Shown piece after piece: positions 9,305 to 18,758 of a stretch of 64,000 bases of DNA. Made by a program: the position numbers and the translations under genes. The notes below the pieces were generated by a model. It worked only from the letters and a program-made list of their open reading frames with translations, had not been told where the DNA came from and did not search any database. This DNA comes from CAVUXJ01 sp963814975 (GTDB lineage Bacteria; Acidobacteriota; Vicinamibacteria; Vicinamibacterales; CAVVIG01). The stretch's first letter is position 1. The number at the start of each line of letters is the position of its first letter. Location of the stretch: assembly GCA_963814975.1 (NCBI GenBank), contig CAWFFB010000035.1, positions 62,001 to 126,000 on the forward strand. Reading direction: 5' to 3'.

Positions 9305-9319
9305 TGGCCCAGTTTTGCA
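9305..9319 (+). promoter_or_regulatory. Weak sigma-54-like promoter
   Basis: TGGCCCAGTTTTGCA resembles the -24/-12 consensus, but GG and GC are 9 rather than 10 bases apart. It lies about 100 nt before ATG 9420 and about 50-90 nt after the repeat cluster, the usual geometry for enhancer-activated promoters. A single missing base would explain the short spacing. Confidence 0.3.
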
Positions 9320-9419
9320 CTGATGTGCGCATCGAGTGACCCGGCAACGGCGCCATGTTTCGAACCGATTCGCTTCGATGCGGTGTTGCTTTGGCTTTGG
9401 TGTCTTAAACGATAGAAGC

Positions 9420-11423
9420 ATGGCGACTTACAACACCAATCTTCCGGCGACCGATGTGGCAGACCCCCGCCGCGCAGGCGACACGCTGAGCGTCCTCCTC
9501 CACTGGTTAGAGGAGGCGCCGCATGGCGCCGTCGTCTTCGCCGAGAACGGCACCATCCTGTACGCAAATCGCGCCGCCGGTTCGATCCTCGCCTACGACC
9601 CGGACGAACTGGTCGGTCAGGCGATGTCGACCCTTGTGCCGGAGCCGGATCGGGCCGCACACGGCGATCTGTGGCAGCGTTTCTGGAACGACCCGCAATT
9701 CCGCAGGATAGCCGCCGACCGGATGGTCCACGGGATGCGCCGTGATGGCGTCGCGGTGCCGCTCGAGGTCGGCCTCAACATGGTTGTCACGGCAGATTCA
9801 CGCTACGCCGTCGCGTCATTCCTCGACGTCTCGGAACGCCTGGACCTGGAGGCGCGGCTCAGCGCCGCCACCCACGAGCACCTCGGATTCCAGCGACTGC
9901 TCGCGGACATCGCCGCCCGGTTTGCCGGCGTCGAGCCGGACGCGGTCGACGGCCTGATCGTCGACAGCCTGCGGCAAATCGTGGAGGCGCTGCAACTCGA
10001 TCGGGCCATCCTGTGGCGTCGGGAAGCCGGCGACGCCCTCGCCTTCCCGCTCTGTTACTGGGGGCGTCCCCCGAATCCAACCCCTCCTCCGCCATTTCGC
10101 GTCGCCGCGATTCCATTCGTGATGTCGAAACTCGAAGCGGGCGAGGCAGTGTGGTTCACGCGAGTCGAGGATCTGCCCGACCCGGTCGATCGCGAGTCGT
10201 TCCGGAACGGGCCCCGATCCGGCGCGATGATTCCGGTCTCGTTGACGCGAGCGCAAACTGGGGAGGTGAGCGCGCTGGCGTTCAGCTCGGTCAACACCGA
10301 ACACGCGTGGGTGCCCGCGATCATCGAGCGCCTGCGCCTTGTCGCCGGCGTCATCGGCCAGGCGCTCGCGCGCAAGGCCGGCGACGCCGCGTTGCAGAAA
10401 GCGCTCGGTGAGATCCAGCAGTTGCGCGGTCGATTGACGGAGCGCACCGCCGAGGTGGGTCGCGAGGTCAAGGTCGCCGGACCGCCGCCGGCGCACCCGA
10501 TCGTCTCCGACAGCCCGGCGGTCGCGCGCGCTCTCTCTCAGCTCGAACAGGTCGCCGCCACGCCAGCCACGGTCCTGCTGCTGGGCGAAACCGGGGCCGG
10601 CAAAGAGGTGTTCGCGCAGGCGATTCACGACCTCAGCCCGCAGCACCGGCGACCGATGGTGGTGGCGAACTGCGCGGCGATTCCATCGGCGCTGATCGAA
10701 AGCGAGCTGTTCGGCCGCGAGCGCGGCGCGTACACCGGCGCGCTGTCGCGTCAGATCGGGCGTTTCGAGGCGGCACATCAGTCGACGCTCTTCCTCGATG
10801 AAATCGGTGAATTGCCGATGGAAATGCAGGTCAAGCTGCTGCGGGTGCTCCAGGAGCGGGTGATCGAACGGCTCGGCAGCACGCAACCCATCAAGGTCGA
10901 CGTCAGGATCATCGCCGCCACCAACCGCGACCTCGAGAAGGCCGTCCACGACGGGACGTTTCGCGAAGACCTGTTCTATCGTCTCAACGTCTTCCCGATC
11001 GTCGTGCCGCCTCTCCGGGAGCGCACCGAGGACATTCCCGGCCTGGTGTGGACGTTCATCAAGGAATATTCGAGGTCATTCGGCAAGACCATCCAGTGGA
11101 TCTCCAAGGAGAACATCCAGGAGCTGCAACGCTACCCCTGGCCCGGCAACGTCCGAGAGCTGCGCAATGTCATCGAACGCGCGGTGATCCTCGCCACCGG
11201 CCCTCAACTGGTCGTGCCGATGCCACAGCCATCGGTCGCGACACTCCCTCATTCGGCCATGACGCTGGTGGCGCTCGAAGTCGAACACATCTGCAGCGTG
11301 CTGGAGAGCACGAACTGGCGGATTCGCGGACGGGGTGGCGCGGCGGAAAAGCTCGGCATCAAGCCGACGACGCTCGAGAGCCGCATGTCGAGGCTCGGCA
11401 TCACCCGCAAGAAGCTCTCGTGA
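9420..11423 (+). CDS. Sigma-54-dependent activator: PAS, GAF, AAA+, Fis-type HTH
   Basis: A 667-residue enhancer-binding protein. PAS (about residues 20-145) precedes a GAF-like domain (about 155-325). The AAA+ core carries Walker A GETGAGKE, loop GAYTGA, Walker B LFLDEIGELP and WPGNVRELRNVIERAV. The Fis-type HTH is GGAAEKLGIKPTTLESRM. There is no receiver. I chose ATG 9420 (MATYNTN) because upstream in-frame codons look non-coding. From the GAF domain on it is strongly similar to the protein at 6607-8214, indicating duplication with loss or gain of PAS. It is probably autoregulated through the repeats at 9224-9270. Confidence 0.9.
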   Translation: MATYNTNLPATDVADPRRAGDTLSVLLHWLEEAPHGAVVFAENGTILYANRAAGSILAYDPDELVGQAMSTLVPEPDRAAHGDLWQRFWNDPQFRRIAADRMVHGMRRDGVAVPLEVGLNMVVTADSRYAVASFLDVSERLDLEARLSAATHEHLGFQRLLADIAARFAGVEPDAVDGLIVDSLRQIVEALQLDRAILWRREAGDALAFPLCYWGRPPNPTPPPPFRVAAIPFVMSKLEAGEAVWFTRVEDLPDPVDRESFRNGPRSGAMIPVSLTRAQTGEVSALAFSSVNTEHAWVPAIIERLRLVAGVIGQALARKAGDAALQKALGEIQQLRGRLTERTAEVGREVKVAGPPPAHPIVSDSPAVARALSQLEQVAATPATVLLLGETGAGKEVFAQAIHDLSPQHRRPMVVANCAAIPSALIESELFGRERGAYTGALSRQIGRFEAAHQSTLFLDEIGELPMEMQVKLLRVLQERVIERLGSTQPIKVDVRIIAATNRDLEKAVHDGTFREDLFYRLNVFPIVVPPLRERTEDIPGLVWTFIKEYSRSFGKTIQWISKENIQELQRYPWPGNVRELRNVIERAVILATGPQLVVPMPQPSVATLPHSAMTLVALEVEHICSVLESTNWRIRGRGGAAEKLGIKPTTLESRMSRLGITRKKLS

Positions 11424-11839
11424 GCACCGCCGCCTAGGGCAGCCCCTTACCCGGACAGCCAATCGACTAAACCGGGGATCACGGCTGGGACCTCCCAGCC
11501 GATCCGCTGCCCGGTTTGCGTCATCGGACGTCGCGGCCTCTCCCGGCGCCGCCGGGACAAAGGCGACGAGCACCCTGCCGCACATCACCAGCACGCAACA
11601 TCGATCCGACATTTCGGAGTCACTCCACCCCGCTGGAGACGGCCGGCACCCGGACCTGCTCGGCGTTGAAGGCGGATCGCCAATTCCCGCCGGGGGAACG
11701 GGAAACACGGTTCGGCCCTCCCGCGAGTCGATGGCATGCTGACTGCTCATAAGCAAGAACGTTCGAGCAGCCCGCGTTTCCAATCTGCTCGTTCGGGAAG
11801 TGAAGTTTGCCGCGCCCTATGGTTCCGAAGTGCGTCCGC
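11424..11839 (+). other. Intergenic region with one palindromic site
   Basis: No convincing gene is seen in this stretch of about 415 bases; frames on both strands have shadow-like composition. It contains the palindrome-like site at 11603-11620 and probably the promoter of the gene at 11840. Confidence 0.5.
11603..11620 (-). promoter_or_regulatory. TCCGAAA-N2-TCGGA palindrome-like site, copy 1
   Basis: On the minus strand ACTCCGAAATGTCGGATC matches the sites at 26060-26077 and 39077-39094. All three are intergenic, consistent with a dimeric repressor operator. Confidence 0.35.
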
Positions 11840-12160
11840 ATGACCGTCGAATGGCTCTTGCCGCTTGGCCAGATGATGCCGATCACCCACGCGCTGCATT
11901 CGCTGGCCACCGATATCCGCGCCGTGCGAGGCTGCATCGGCTGTTCGGTCTCGACCGACATCGGACCCCGGGCGGCCGTGCGCTACATGGAGGAATGGAA
12001 GACCGAGGAGGACCTGCGCCACCGCCTGCAGTCCGACACGTTCATGAAGCTGGTGACGCTGATCGAGGTCGCCCCGCAACCGCCGCGGATCGAGTTTGCG
12101 CTGCCCGCCGGCACCCGGGGCCTCGATTTCGTCGAGGAAGTGCGACGGTTGCCGGAGTGA
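11840..12160 (+). CDS. Small ABM-like (putative quinol monooxygenase) protein
   Basis: About 106 residues from ATG 11840 (MTVEWLLPLGQ); ATG 11819 is an alternative that adds seven residues. The pattern, with RAVRGCIGCSVSTD, VRYMEEWKTEEDL and a small alpha/beta fold, fits the antibiotic-biosynthesis-monooxygenase-like ferredoxin fold. In that family small dimers oxidise quinols or act as sensors. Catalytic residues are not conserved across the family, so the substrate is unknown. It stands alone before aspA, with about 155 bases between. Confidence 0.6.
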   Translation: MTVEWLLPLGQMMPITHALHSLATDIRAVRGCIGCSVSTDIGPRAAVRYMEEWKTEEDLRHRLQSDTFMKLVTLIEVAPQPPRIEFALPAGTRGLDFVEEVRRLPE

Positions 12161-12314
12161 CCTCCGGCGCGTTCGGGCGCCGGCAGCTGGTGGTCACGGA
12201 GGCAGGTCGTGGTTCGATTGAAAGCCTGACAATCGGCATCTCATTGGTCGTCTGACGAATCGCGGCCGGCGGCAGACAACCTGCGCGCACATCTGACTTC
12301 GAAGGAGCGGTGCC

Positions 12315-13724
12315 GTGCCTGCTCGAGCACCCCGTATCGAACATGACTTGCTGGGGGCCAAGCGGTTACCCGCCGACGCGTACTACGGCGTGCAAACCGC
12401 CCGTGGTCTCGAGAACTTCCACATCTCAGGCGTGGAACTGCGCTTGTACCCGGATCTCATCCGGGCGCTGGCGATGGTGAAGCTCGCCGCTGCGCGAGCG
12501 AACTTCGAATGCGGCCGGATCAGCGCCGACATCCTCGCCGGTATCGCCGCCGCCTGTGCGGAGCTGATTGACGGAAAACTGCACGATCAGTTCCGGCTCG
12601 ACGTGCTCCAGGGCGGCGCCGGCACCTCGACCAATATGAATGCCAATGAGGTGATCGCCAATCGTGCGCTCGAGCTGATGGGGCACGAGAAGGGCGACTA
12701 CCAGTTTTGCGACCCGCACGACCACGTCAATGCCTCGCAGTCGACCAACGACGCCTACCCGACGGCGCTGCACGTCGGCATCGCGCTCGGCAACGTTCGT
12801 CTCCTCGCCGCGATCAACGAGCTGATCGCCTCATTCCGGACCAAGGGGCGTGAGTTCGCCGCGATTCTGAAGATGGGGCGGACCCAGCTCCAGGACGCCG
12901 TGCCGATGACGCTCGGGCAGGAGTTCACGGCCTTTGCCGAAACCCTGGCCGGCGAGGTGCGCGCACTCGAAGCGGTCCAGCGGGTACTCTCCGAGATCAA
13001 CATGGGGGCGACCGCGATCGGCACCGGCTTGAACGCACCGGCGGGGTACGCGCAAAAATGCACGATCCATCTGGCGGCGATCAGCGGACTGCCGATCTAC
13101 CTGGCCGCCAACCTGATCGAGGCGACCCAGGACACCCAGGCGTTCGTGCTCTATTCCTCCTGCATGAAGAGCCTGGCGATCAAGCTGTCGAAGGTCTGCA
13201 ACGATCTGCGGCTGCTGTCGTCGGGACCGCGTTGTGGCCTGTTCGAGATCAACCTGCCGCCAAGGCAGCCGGGCTCATCGATCATGCCGGGCAAGGTGAA
13301 CCCGGTGATTCCCGAGGTCGTCAACATGGTGTGCTTCCGCGTCATCGGCAGCGACCTGACGATCTCGATGGCCGCTGAAGCCGGCCAGTTGCAGCTGAAT
13401 GTCTTCGAGCCGGTGATCGCCGCCTGCATCTTCGAGGCGCAGACCTTGTTCATCAACGCGTCGCACACGCTGCGGGTGAATTGCGTCGACGGGATCACGG
13501 CCAACCCGGATGTCTGCCGCCACTACGTCGATCACAGCATCGGCACCGTCACGGCGCTGAACCCCGTCATCGGCTACGAACGCGCGACCGAGCTGGCCGA
13601 GGAGGCCAGCCGTACCGGCCGCGGCATTCTCGAGCTGGTCCGCGAGAAGCGCATCCTGACCGACGAGCAGATCGCCGACCTCCTCGACCCCATGGGGATG
13701 ACCGGGCAGGAGCGGCCGACCTGA
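12315..13724 (+). CDS. aspA: Aspartate ammonia-lyase (aspartase)
   Basis: Cytoplasmic enzyme that deaminates L-aspartate to fumarate and ammonia. At 469 residues it matches the family length. It opens with EHDLLGAKRLPADAYYGVQT, typical of AspA rather than FumC, and has TSTNMNANEV, NASQSTNDAYPT and the superfamily signature GSSIMPGKVNPV holding the catalytic Ser loop. GTG 12315 has a GAAGGAG ribosome site. It heads an operon with overlapping genes: a secreted protein, a dicarboxylate transporter, and then asparaginase. This suggests catabolism of asparagine and aspartate to fumarate. FumC is the alternative, less likely from the N-terminus. Confidence 0.93.
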   Translation: MPARAPRIEHDLLGAKRLPADAYYGVQTARGLENFHISGVELRLYPDLIRALAMVKLAAARANFECGRISADILAGIAAACAELIDGKLHDQFRLDVLQGGAGTSTNMNANEVIANRALELMGHEKGDYQFCDPHDHVNASQSTNDAYPTALHVGIALGNVRLLAAINELIASFRTKGREFAAILKMGRTQLQDAVPMTLGQEFTAFAETLAGEVRALEAVQRVLSEINMGATAIGTGLNAPAGYAQKCTIHLAAISGLPIYLAANLIEATQDTQAFVLYSSCMKSLAIKLSKVCNDLRLLSSGPRCGLFEINLPPRQPGSSIMPGKVNPVIPEVVNMVCFRVIGSDLTISMAAEAGQLQLNVFEPVIAACIFEAQTLFINASHTLRVNCVDGITANPDVCRHYVDHSIGTVTALNPVIGYERATELAEEASRTGRGILELVREKRILTDEQIADLLDPMGMTGQERPT

Positions 13725-14251
13725 TGCGCAGCGGCCGACGTCGCGCGTCCGCCGGGGCGCTGGCTGCGCTGCTCGCGCTTGGCGGTGCGCTGGTGACCAT
13801 CGCCGCGCAGTCCTCGTCATCACCCGACGGCCGGCTCGCGTTCAGCGGCAGCTGGTCGGCCGGCGGCCGGCGGCAGACGCTGCCAACGGAAGGAGACCGT
13901 GCCGCCATCGTTCACCTGTCCGGCGCGGTCGTGGTGACCGCGCCGGGTTCGACGACCCTCGGGTTTCGCGGTGAGGTCATCGGGTTCGACGACGGCCGCG
14001 GCGTCAGTGCCGGGCGGGCGGTGTGGACCGACGCCCGCGGCGACCGCGTGTTCAGCGAGCTGAGAGGGGGGCCGCTGCTGACCGGACGGCGCATCATCGG
14101 GACGATCACCGGTGGAACCGGCCGCTACGCGGCCGTGACCGGCGACTATGCGCTCACGTGGCAGTACGTGGTTGACGGCGAAGACGACGCGGTCCAGGGG
14201 CGCACCGTGGATCTCCGGGGTACGTTCCGCCTGGCCGAGAGCGGGCGTTGA
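13724..14251 (+). CDS. Secreted protein of unknown function in the aspartate operon
   Basis: A 175-residue protein whose ATG overlaps the aspA stop (TGATG). Residues 1-28 form a signal peptide (ALAALLALGGALVTIAAQ). The mature part is beta-rich with GGTGRYAAVTGDYALTW, reminiscent of allene-oxide-cyclase-like or lipocalin-like barrels, but this is only a resemblance. Its stop overlaps the start of the transporter. Translational coupling suggests a role in the same pathway, perhaps periplasmic. Confidence 0.7.
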   Translation: MRSGRRRASAGALAALLALGGALVTIAAQSSSSPDGRLAFSGSWSAGGRRQTLPTEGDRAAIVHLSGAVVVTAPGSTTLGFRGEVIGFDDGRGVSAGRAVWTDARGDRVFSELRGGPLLTGRRIIGTITGGTGRYAAVTGDYALTWQYVVDGEDDAVQGRTVDLRGTFRLAESGR

Positions 14252-15663
14252 ACTCCGCCAACGGTCAGCGCCGCGCCTTCCTCCTGCAGGCGGCCGTTGT
14301 TGCCGTCCCCGCCGTGGTGTGGTTCGTGCCACCGCCCGCGGGGCTCGGGGTCGAGGCCTGGCGCCTGTTCGCCATCTTCGCCGCGGCCATCTTCTCGGTC
14401 GTGGTCAACGCGTTTCCGATTCTGACGGCGTCGGTCCTCGCGGTCGCAGCGGCGGTGCTCAGCGGGCTGCTGTCGGCGGCGAGGGCGTACGCCGGCTTCG
14501 CGAACGGTACCATCCTCCTGATCGTGCTCGCGTTCCTGGTCGCGCGCGCGGCGGTCAAGTGCGGCCTGGGTACGCGTGTCGGGCATCTGATGGTGACGCG
14601 CTTCGGCCGCTCGACCCTCGGTCTCTCGTACAGCATCTTTCTCGTCGACGGTCTCATCGGGCCGGCGTTCCCGAGCAACACGGCGCGGTCCGGCGTCATC
14701 TATCCGATCGCGTTCGCGCTGGCCGATGCGGCGGGTGCGAAACCGGGCGAGGAAAGCCGCCGGCGCCTCGGCGGGTTCCTGATGGTGTCGGGAATGGTCA
14801 GCCTGTGCCTCTCATCAGCGCTCTGGCTGACGGCGATGGCCGCCAACCCGATCGGCACCGCCATTGCGAGCACCTTCGGCGTCAAGATTGGATTCAACTC
14901 GTGGCTCCTGGCCTCGTCGGTGCCGACGCTGGTCGGCATCGCGCTGACGCCGCCGTTTCTCTTCTGGCTGATGGCCCCGGAGCTGAACGCCACACCGGAG
15001 GCGCCGCTGGCGGCGCGACGCGCGCTGATCGCGATGGGACCGCTCGACCGCCGCGAGAAGATCGTCCTGGTCGCCTATGTCGGCATGGTGCTGCTCTGGG
15101 CGTCGGCCGCGACGCTGGCGATCGATTCGACCGCGATCGCGTTTCTCGGGCTCGGCCTGCTGCTTGCCTCCGGCGCGCTCACGCTCGAAGACATCGCGCA
15201 GCAGGGCGACGTCCTCGCAACCTTCATCTGGTTCGCCGTGCTGTTCACGCTGAGCAGCGAGCTCAACGCCCTCGGGTTCATGGGCTTTCTCGGCGAGCGG
15301 CTCGCGTACGCCATGGCCGGCTGGGCCGTGATCCCGGCGGGGCTGGCCCTGATCGGCGCCTACGTGCTGCTTCACTACGTGTTCGTCAGTCAGACGGCGC
15401 ACCTGCTCGCGCTGTTCGGCGTCTTCCTGGACGTGGGCATCAAGCTCGGCGTGCCGGCGACGCCGCTGGCATTCCAGTTGCTGTTCGCGACCAATTATTC
15501 GGGCGCAATCGCGCCGCAGGGTTCGAGCGCGAACCTGCTCTTTGCCGGAAGCGGATTTCTGTCGCAGCGGGACCTCTACCGCCTGGGTGGTCAGGTGACG
15601 GCGTTCAACCTCGTGCTCTACCTGGTTGTCGGCACGCCGTGGCTGCTGCTGGTCGCCCGATGA
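14248..15663 (+). CDS. DASS-family (SLC13/CitT-like) dicarboxylate transporter
   Basis: A 471-residue inner-membrane protein with about twelve hydrophobic segments. It has two family-type Ser-Asn-Thr-like hairpin motifs, one seen as PSNTARSG near residue 150 and a related YSGAIAPQGSSAN near residue 415. The family carries succinate, fumarate, malate or aspartate with Na+ or by exchange. The start is a TTG at 14248 overlapping the upstream stop. Next to aspA and asparaginase, it may export fumarate or succinate or import aspartate; direction cannot be read from sequence. Confidence 0.88.
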   Translation: MNSANGQRRAFLLQAAVVAVPAVVWFVPPPAGLGVEAWRLFAIFAAAIFSVVVNAFPILTASVLAVAAAVLSGLLSAARAYAGFANGTILLIVLAFLVARAAVKCGLGTRVGHLMVTRFGRSTLGLSYSIFLVDGLIGPAFPSNTARSGVIYPIAFALADAAGAKPGEESRRRLGGFLMVSGMVSLCLSSALWLTAMAANPIGTAIASTFGVKIGFNSWLLASSVPTLVGIALTPPFLFWLMAPELNATPEAPLAARRALIAMGPLDRREKIVLVAYVGMVLLWASAATLAIDSTAIAFLGLGLLLASGALTLEDIAQQGDVLATFIWFAVLFTLSSELNALGFMGFLGERLAYAMAGWAVIPAGLALIGAYVLLHYVFVSQTAHLLALFGVFLDVGIKLGVPATPLAFQLLFATNYSGAIAPQGSSANLLFAGSGFLSQRDLYRLGGQVTAFNLVLYLVVGTPWLLLVAR

Positions 15664-15750
15664 TCGGCGCCCTCGGGCGCCGGCATCGTACTCGACACCG
15701 TTGACCTTCAAGCACGGGCCGTGTGCGCACGGCTCGCGAGGTGTGCCATC

Positions 15751-17151
15751 GTGAATCGAGACATCCGTTCAGCCACGCGCGCGCTCGCCGCCCTTGTCAC
15801 GCTCACCGTTGGCACCGTGGCCTTGGCACAGGGCCAGGCGCAGAAGTCCCCGCCGTCCGCGCTGCCGACCGTCGTGGTGCTCGCCACCGGTGGCACGATT
15901 GCCGGCGCGGCGGCGAGCGACGTTCAGGCCGCTTACACCTCGGGCCAGGTGGGCGTCGAGCAGTTGCTCGCCGCCGTGCCGCAGGCCACGAAGCTCGCGG
16001 TGCTCCGGGGCGAGCAGATCTCGAATATCGGCTCGCAGGATATGAACGACGAGGTCTGGCTGAAGCTGGCGCGCCGCGTCAACGAGCTGACCGCGATGGC
16101 GGAGGTGAGCGGCGTGGTGATCACGCACGGCACCGATACAATCGAGGAGACGGCGTACTTTTTGAACCTCGTGGTCAAGTCCAGAAAGCCTGTGGTGCTG
16201 ACCGCCGCCATGCGACCCTCCACGGCGCTCTCGGCCGACGGCCCGCTGAACTTCTTCAATGCCGTCGCTGTGGCAGCCAACAAGGACGCGGCCGGACGCG
16301 GCGTCCTGGTCGTGGTGAACGACTGGATTCACGGCGCGTCTTCGCTGACCAAGACCAGCACGACGGCGGTGCAGACGTTCCTCTCCCCGGCGACCGGCCT
16401 GATCGGCACCGTCGCGTACGGGCAGACCGAGTTCTACCGCGGACCCGTGGGCCGCCACACCGTCGAGTCCGAGTTCTCTCTCGACGGCCTGACGGCGCTG
16501 CCGCGCGTGGATATCGTGATGGCTTACGAAAACATGGACGGCGCGCTGATCGACGCGGCGGTCGCAGCCGGCGCGAAGGGCGTCGTGATCGCCGGGGTCG
16601 GCAACGGCAACCTGACGGAAGCGGGCGTGCAAGCACTGGCCAGACACGCCAAGGCCGGCATCGTCTGCGTGCGCGCGTCCCGGGTGACAACCGGACACGT
16701 CGGCCGCAACGTCGAGCTGGACGACGACAAACTGGGACTCGTGGCGTCGATGGACCTGAACCCGCAAAAGGCCCGCGTCCTGCTTCGCCTCGCGCTGCTG
16801 CAGTCACGAAGCGCGGCGGACATGCAGCGGCTGTTCCGCGAGTACCTGAGGAGCCTGGCGCTCGAGACGGGCGGCTTCGGAATTCAAGGACGCCGGATAC
16901 CTGCGCGCCGGATGCTCGCGGCAGGACGAGATCATTGGTGTGAGGCGCCCGAAAGGTCCTGCTGCGAATCCGGGCCACGACAGCGAGCCCCAGGCCGCCG
17001 ACGGCCGCAGCCCGCCGTGCGCCATCTCGTTGACCGCTTGCCTCAGCGCGGCACGATTCACCTGTCGAGTCGCGCCAGGTCGGGGCCGGCCGGCGCGGCG
17101 AACCAGTTCTGCTTCGGCACCACTTTCGGCGCCGCCGGATCGAGGACGTAG
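15751..17151 (+). CDS. Periplasmic L-asparaginase, type II (C-terminal run-on)
   Basis: Hydrolyses asparagine to aspartate and ammonia, feeding aspA. GTG 15751 (MNRDIRS) gives a signal peptide ending near ALAQ. Active-site motifs are VVLATGGTIAG (nucleophile Thr) and THGTDTIEETAYFL (second Thr, Asp), followed by TAAMRP and SADGPLN. Homology ends at LFREY, codon 365. There TAC CTG AGG would read TAC TGA if one base were removed, so the true stop is probably at 16847-16849. The final 100 or so residues are then a frameshift artefact that runs antisense into the MscS gene. It may share a transcript with the aspA operon across an 87-bp gap. Confidence 0.88.
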   Translation: MNRDIRSATRALAALVTLTVGTVALAQGQAQKSPPSALPTVVVLATGGTIAGAAASDVQAAYTSGQVGVEQLLAAVPQATKLAVLRGEQISNIGSQDMNDEVWLKLARRVNELTAMAEVSGVVITHGTDTIEETAYFLNLVVKSRKPVVLTAAMRPSTALSADGPLNFFNAVAVAANKDAAGRGVLVVVNDWIHGASSLTKTSTTAVQTFLSPATGLIGTVAYGQTEFYRGPVGRHTVESEFSLDGLTALPRVDIVMAYENMDGALIDAAVAAGAKGVVIAGVGNGNLTEAGVQALARHAKAGIVCVRASRVTTGHVGRNVELDDDKLGLVASMDLNPQKARVLLRLALLQSRSAADMQRLFREYLRSLALETGGFGIQGRRIPARRMLAAGRDHWCEAPERSCCESGPRQRAPGRRRPQPAVRHLVDRLPQRGTIHLSSRARSGPAGAANQFCFGTTFGAAGSRT

Positions 17152-18732
17152 TTCGGCGACATGATCTGCACGCCGTGCTCGTTGAAGAGGTCCTGGATGT
17201 TCGCGTGCAGCGCGTCCAGTGTGACGAGCCGCGACTGCTGCCGTTCCAGGCAGACGAAGAGCGTGTACTTCACGTAGAAATCCTCGAGCGCCGTCTGAAG
17301 TACCAGCGGTTTCGGCTCGCGGCGCAGGCCCGGCGTCCGTCCGGCCGCCAGCAGCAGCAGCGAATGCACCTGGCGCCAGGGCGTGTCGTAGCCGATCGTC
17401 ACCGACGTCGGCGTGAAGACGCCTTCGGTCTCGCTGGTCCGTGAGTAGTCGGTCGTCGTCTGAGCGACGACGACCGCGTTCGGAATCGTCACCTCTTCCT
17501 GTTGAAGAGTCTTCACCTTGGTGGACAGAACACCGAGGTGGGTCACGGTCCCCTCCACATCGCCGATGCGCACGAAGTCGCCCGCCCGCAGCGCGCGCGA
17601 GTAGGTGACCATGAAGCCGCTCATGACCTGGTTCACGAGGCCGCTCGACCCGAACGTCAACATCAGGCCGAGGAAGACGCTGACGCCTTTGAACGCGTCC
17701 GTCCCGCTTCCGGGCAGGTACGGATACGCCACGACGATCGCAAAGACCCACACGAGCCCGGTCACCAGTCGGCGCGTCGGCTGCGCCGTCTCGGGGTAGA
17801 TCCAGCGCGGTGTCAGCCGTCCCCGCTCAACCGCGTTGAACCAGAACTCCGATCAGTCGGACCACACACCGCGCGATGAAGAAAATGATCAGCACCGTGA
17901 ACAGCCCGGGGATCGCGTCCGCGATGCCAAGGCCAAGGTTCTTGGCGGTCGTCAGCAGGAACCCGCGCATCGATTCGCCCCAGGGCCGCGTGTAGGGGAA
18001 CCGCCGCAGCACGAACCCGACCGTCGCGTAGAGCACGACGAGATCCAGGGCGATCGACAGCGCTGTCACCACCCGCGATTCCCACGACCGGCAGCCGCGA
18101 GGCACGGACCGCCTCGACATCGGCGATCCCGGATCGCGCGACCGTTTGCTCGGCGATGGTAAGGACCCTGCGGCCGACAGCTCGACGCGCACGCGTGACG
18201 CCCCACACCACCAGCATCCCCAGGAAGAGCACCGCCACGGCGGCGGCGCCCGAGCGAAGCAGCGCGCCGCGGCGTACGGGCTTCCACGGCTTCGTCGAGC
18301 GCGCGCCGCAGGCGCTCGGCCGTTTGGGCGGCGGCGCCTTGGACGGTTTCCCCGGACAACTCCTCGACGTCCGGCGGCGTCAGCGCGAGCACGCCTCGGG
18401 AGGCGACGGTAATCAGTGCGCCGCCGTCGAACGATCGCCATTCGACGGGTCCGGTGATCCCGCCGTCGATCAGGACATCGAGGGCGCGTCCGGCGCCTTC
18501 GGCACGTTCCGCCGGACCGCGTCCCAGAACCCGCGCCCTGAGCACGACGATCGGACGGTTGAAGAACGTGAAGGTCGCTGACTGACCCGAGGGCTCCGCC
18601 TGGATGGCCGCCGAGACGGGGCCTGGCAGGGGGCCCTGTCGCCGCTGGAGCCGTCTGCGCCGCGACGGGCGCGCGCCACCCGACGGCGAGGCACACAACG
18701 AGAAGCGCGCTAGTCCGGCGCGAGGATCTCAT
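17058..18732 (-). CDS. MscS-family channel, second paralogue (several frameshifts)
   Basis: Reconstructed from MRSSRRTSALLVVCLAVGW at 18732 (signal peptide) through four reading-frame segments: a periplasmic region to about 18290, a membrane helix with AVLFLGMLVVWGV, then VVTALSIALDLVVLYATVGF to about 17830, then the MscS core from 17765 (SSGLVNQVMSGFM, DFVRIGDVEGTVTHLG, VTIPNAVVVA) to the stop at 17058. It is closely similar to the channel at 1142-2857. With at least three shifts it is either broken or badly sequenced. It starts 27 bp after ppk2, suggesting co-transcription. Confidence 0.75.
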
Positions 18733-18758
18733 GCACCTGAGCCTTGCAAGGCCGTGTT

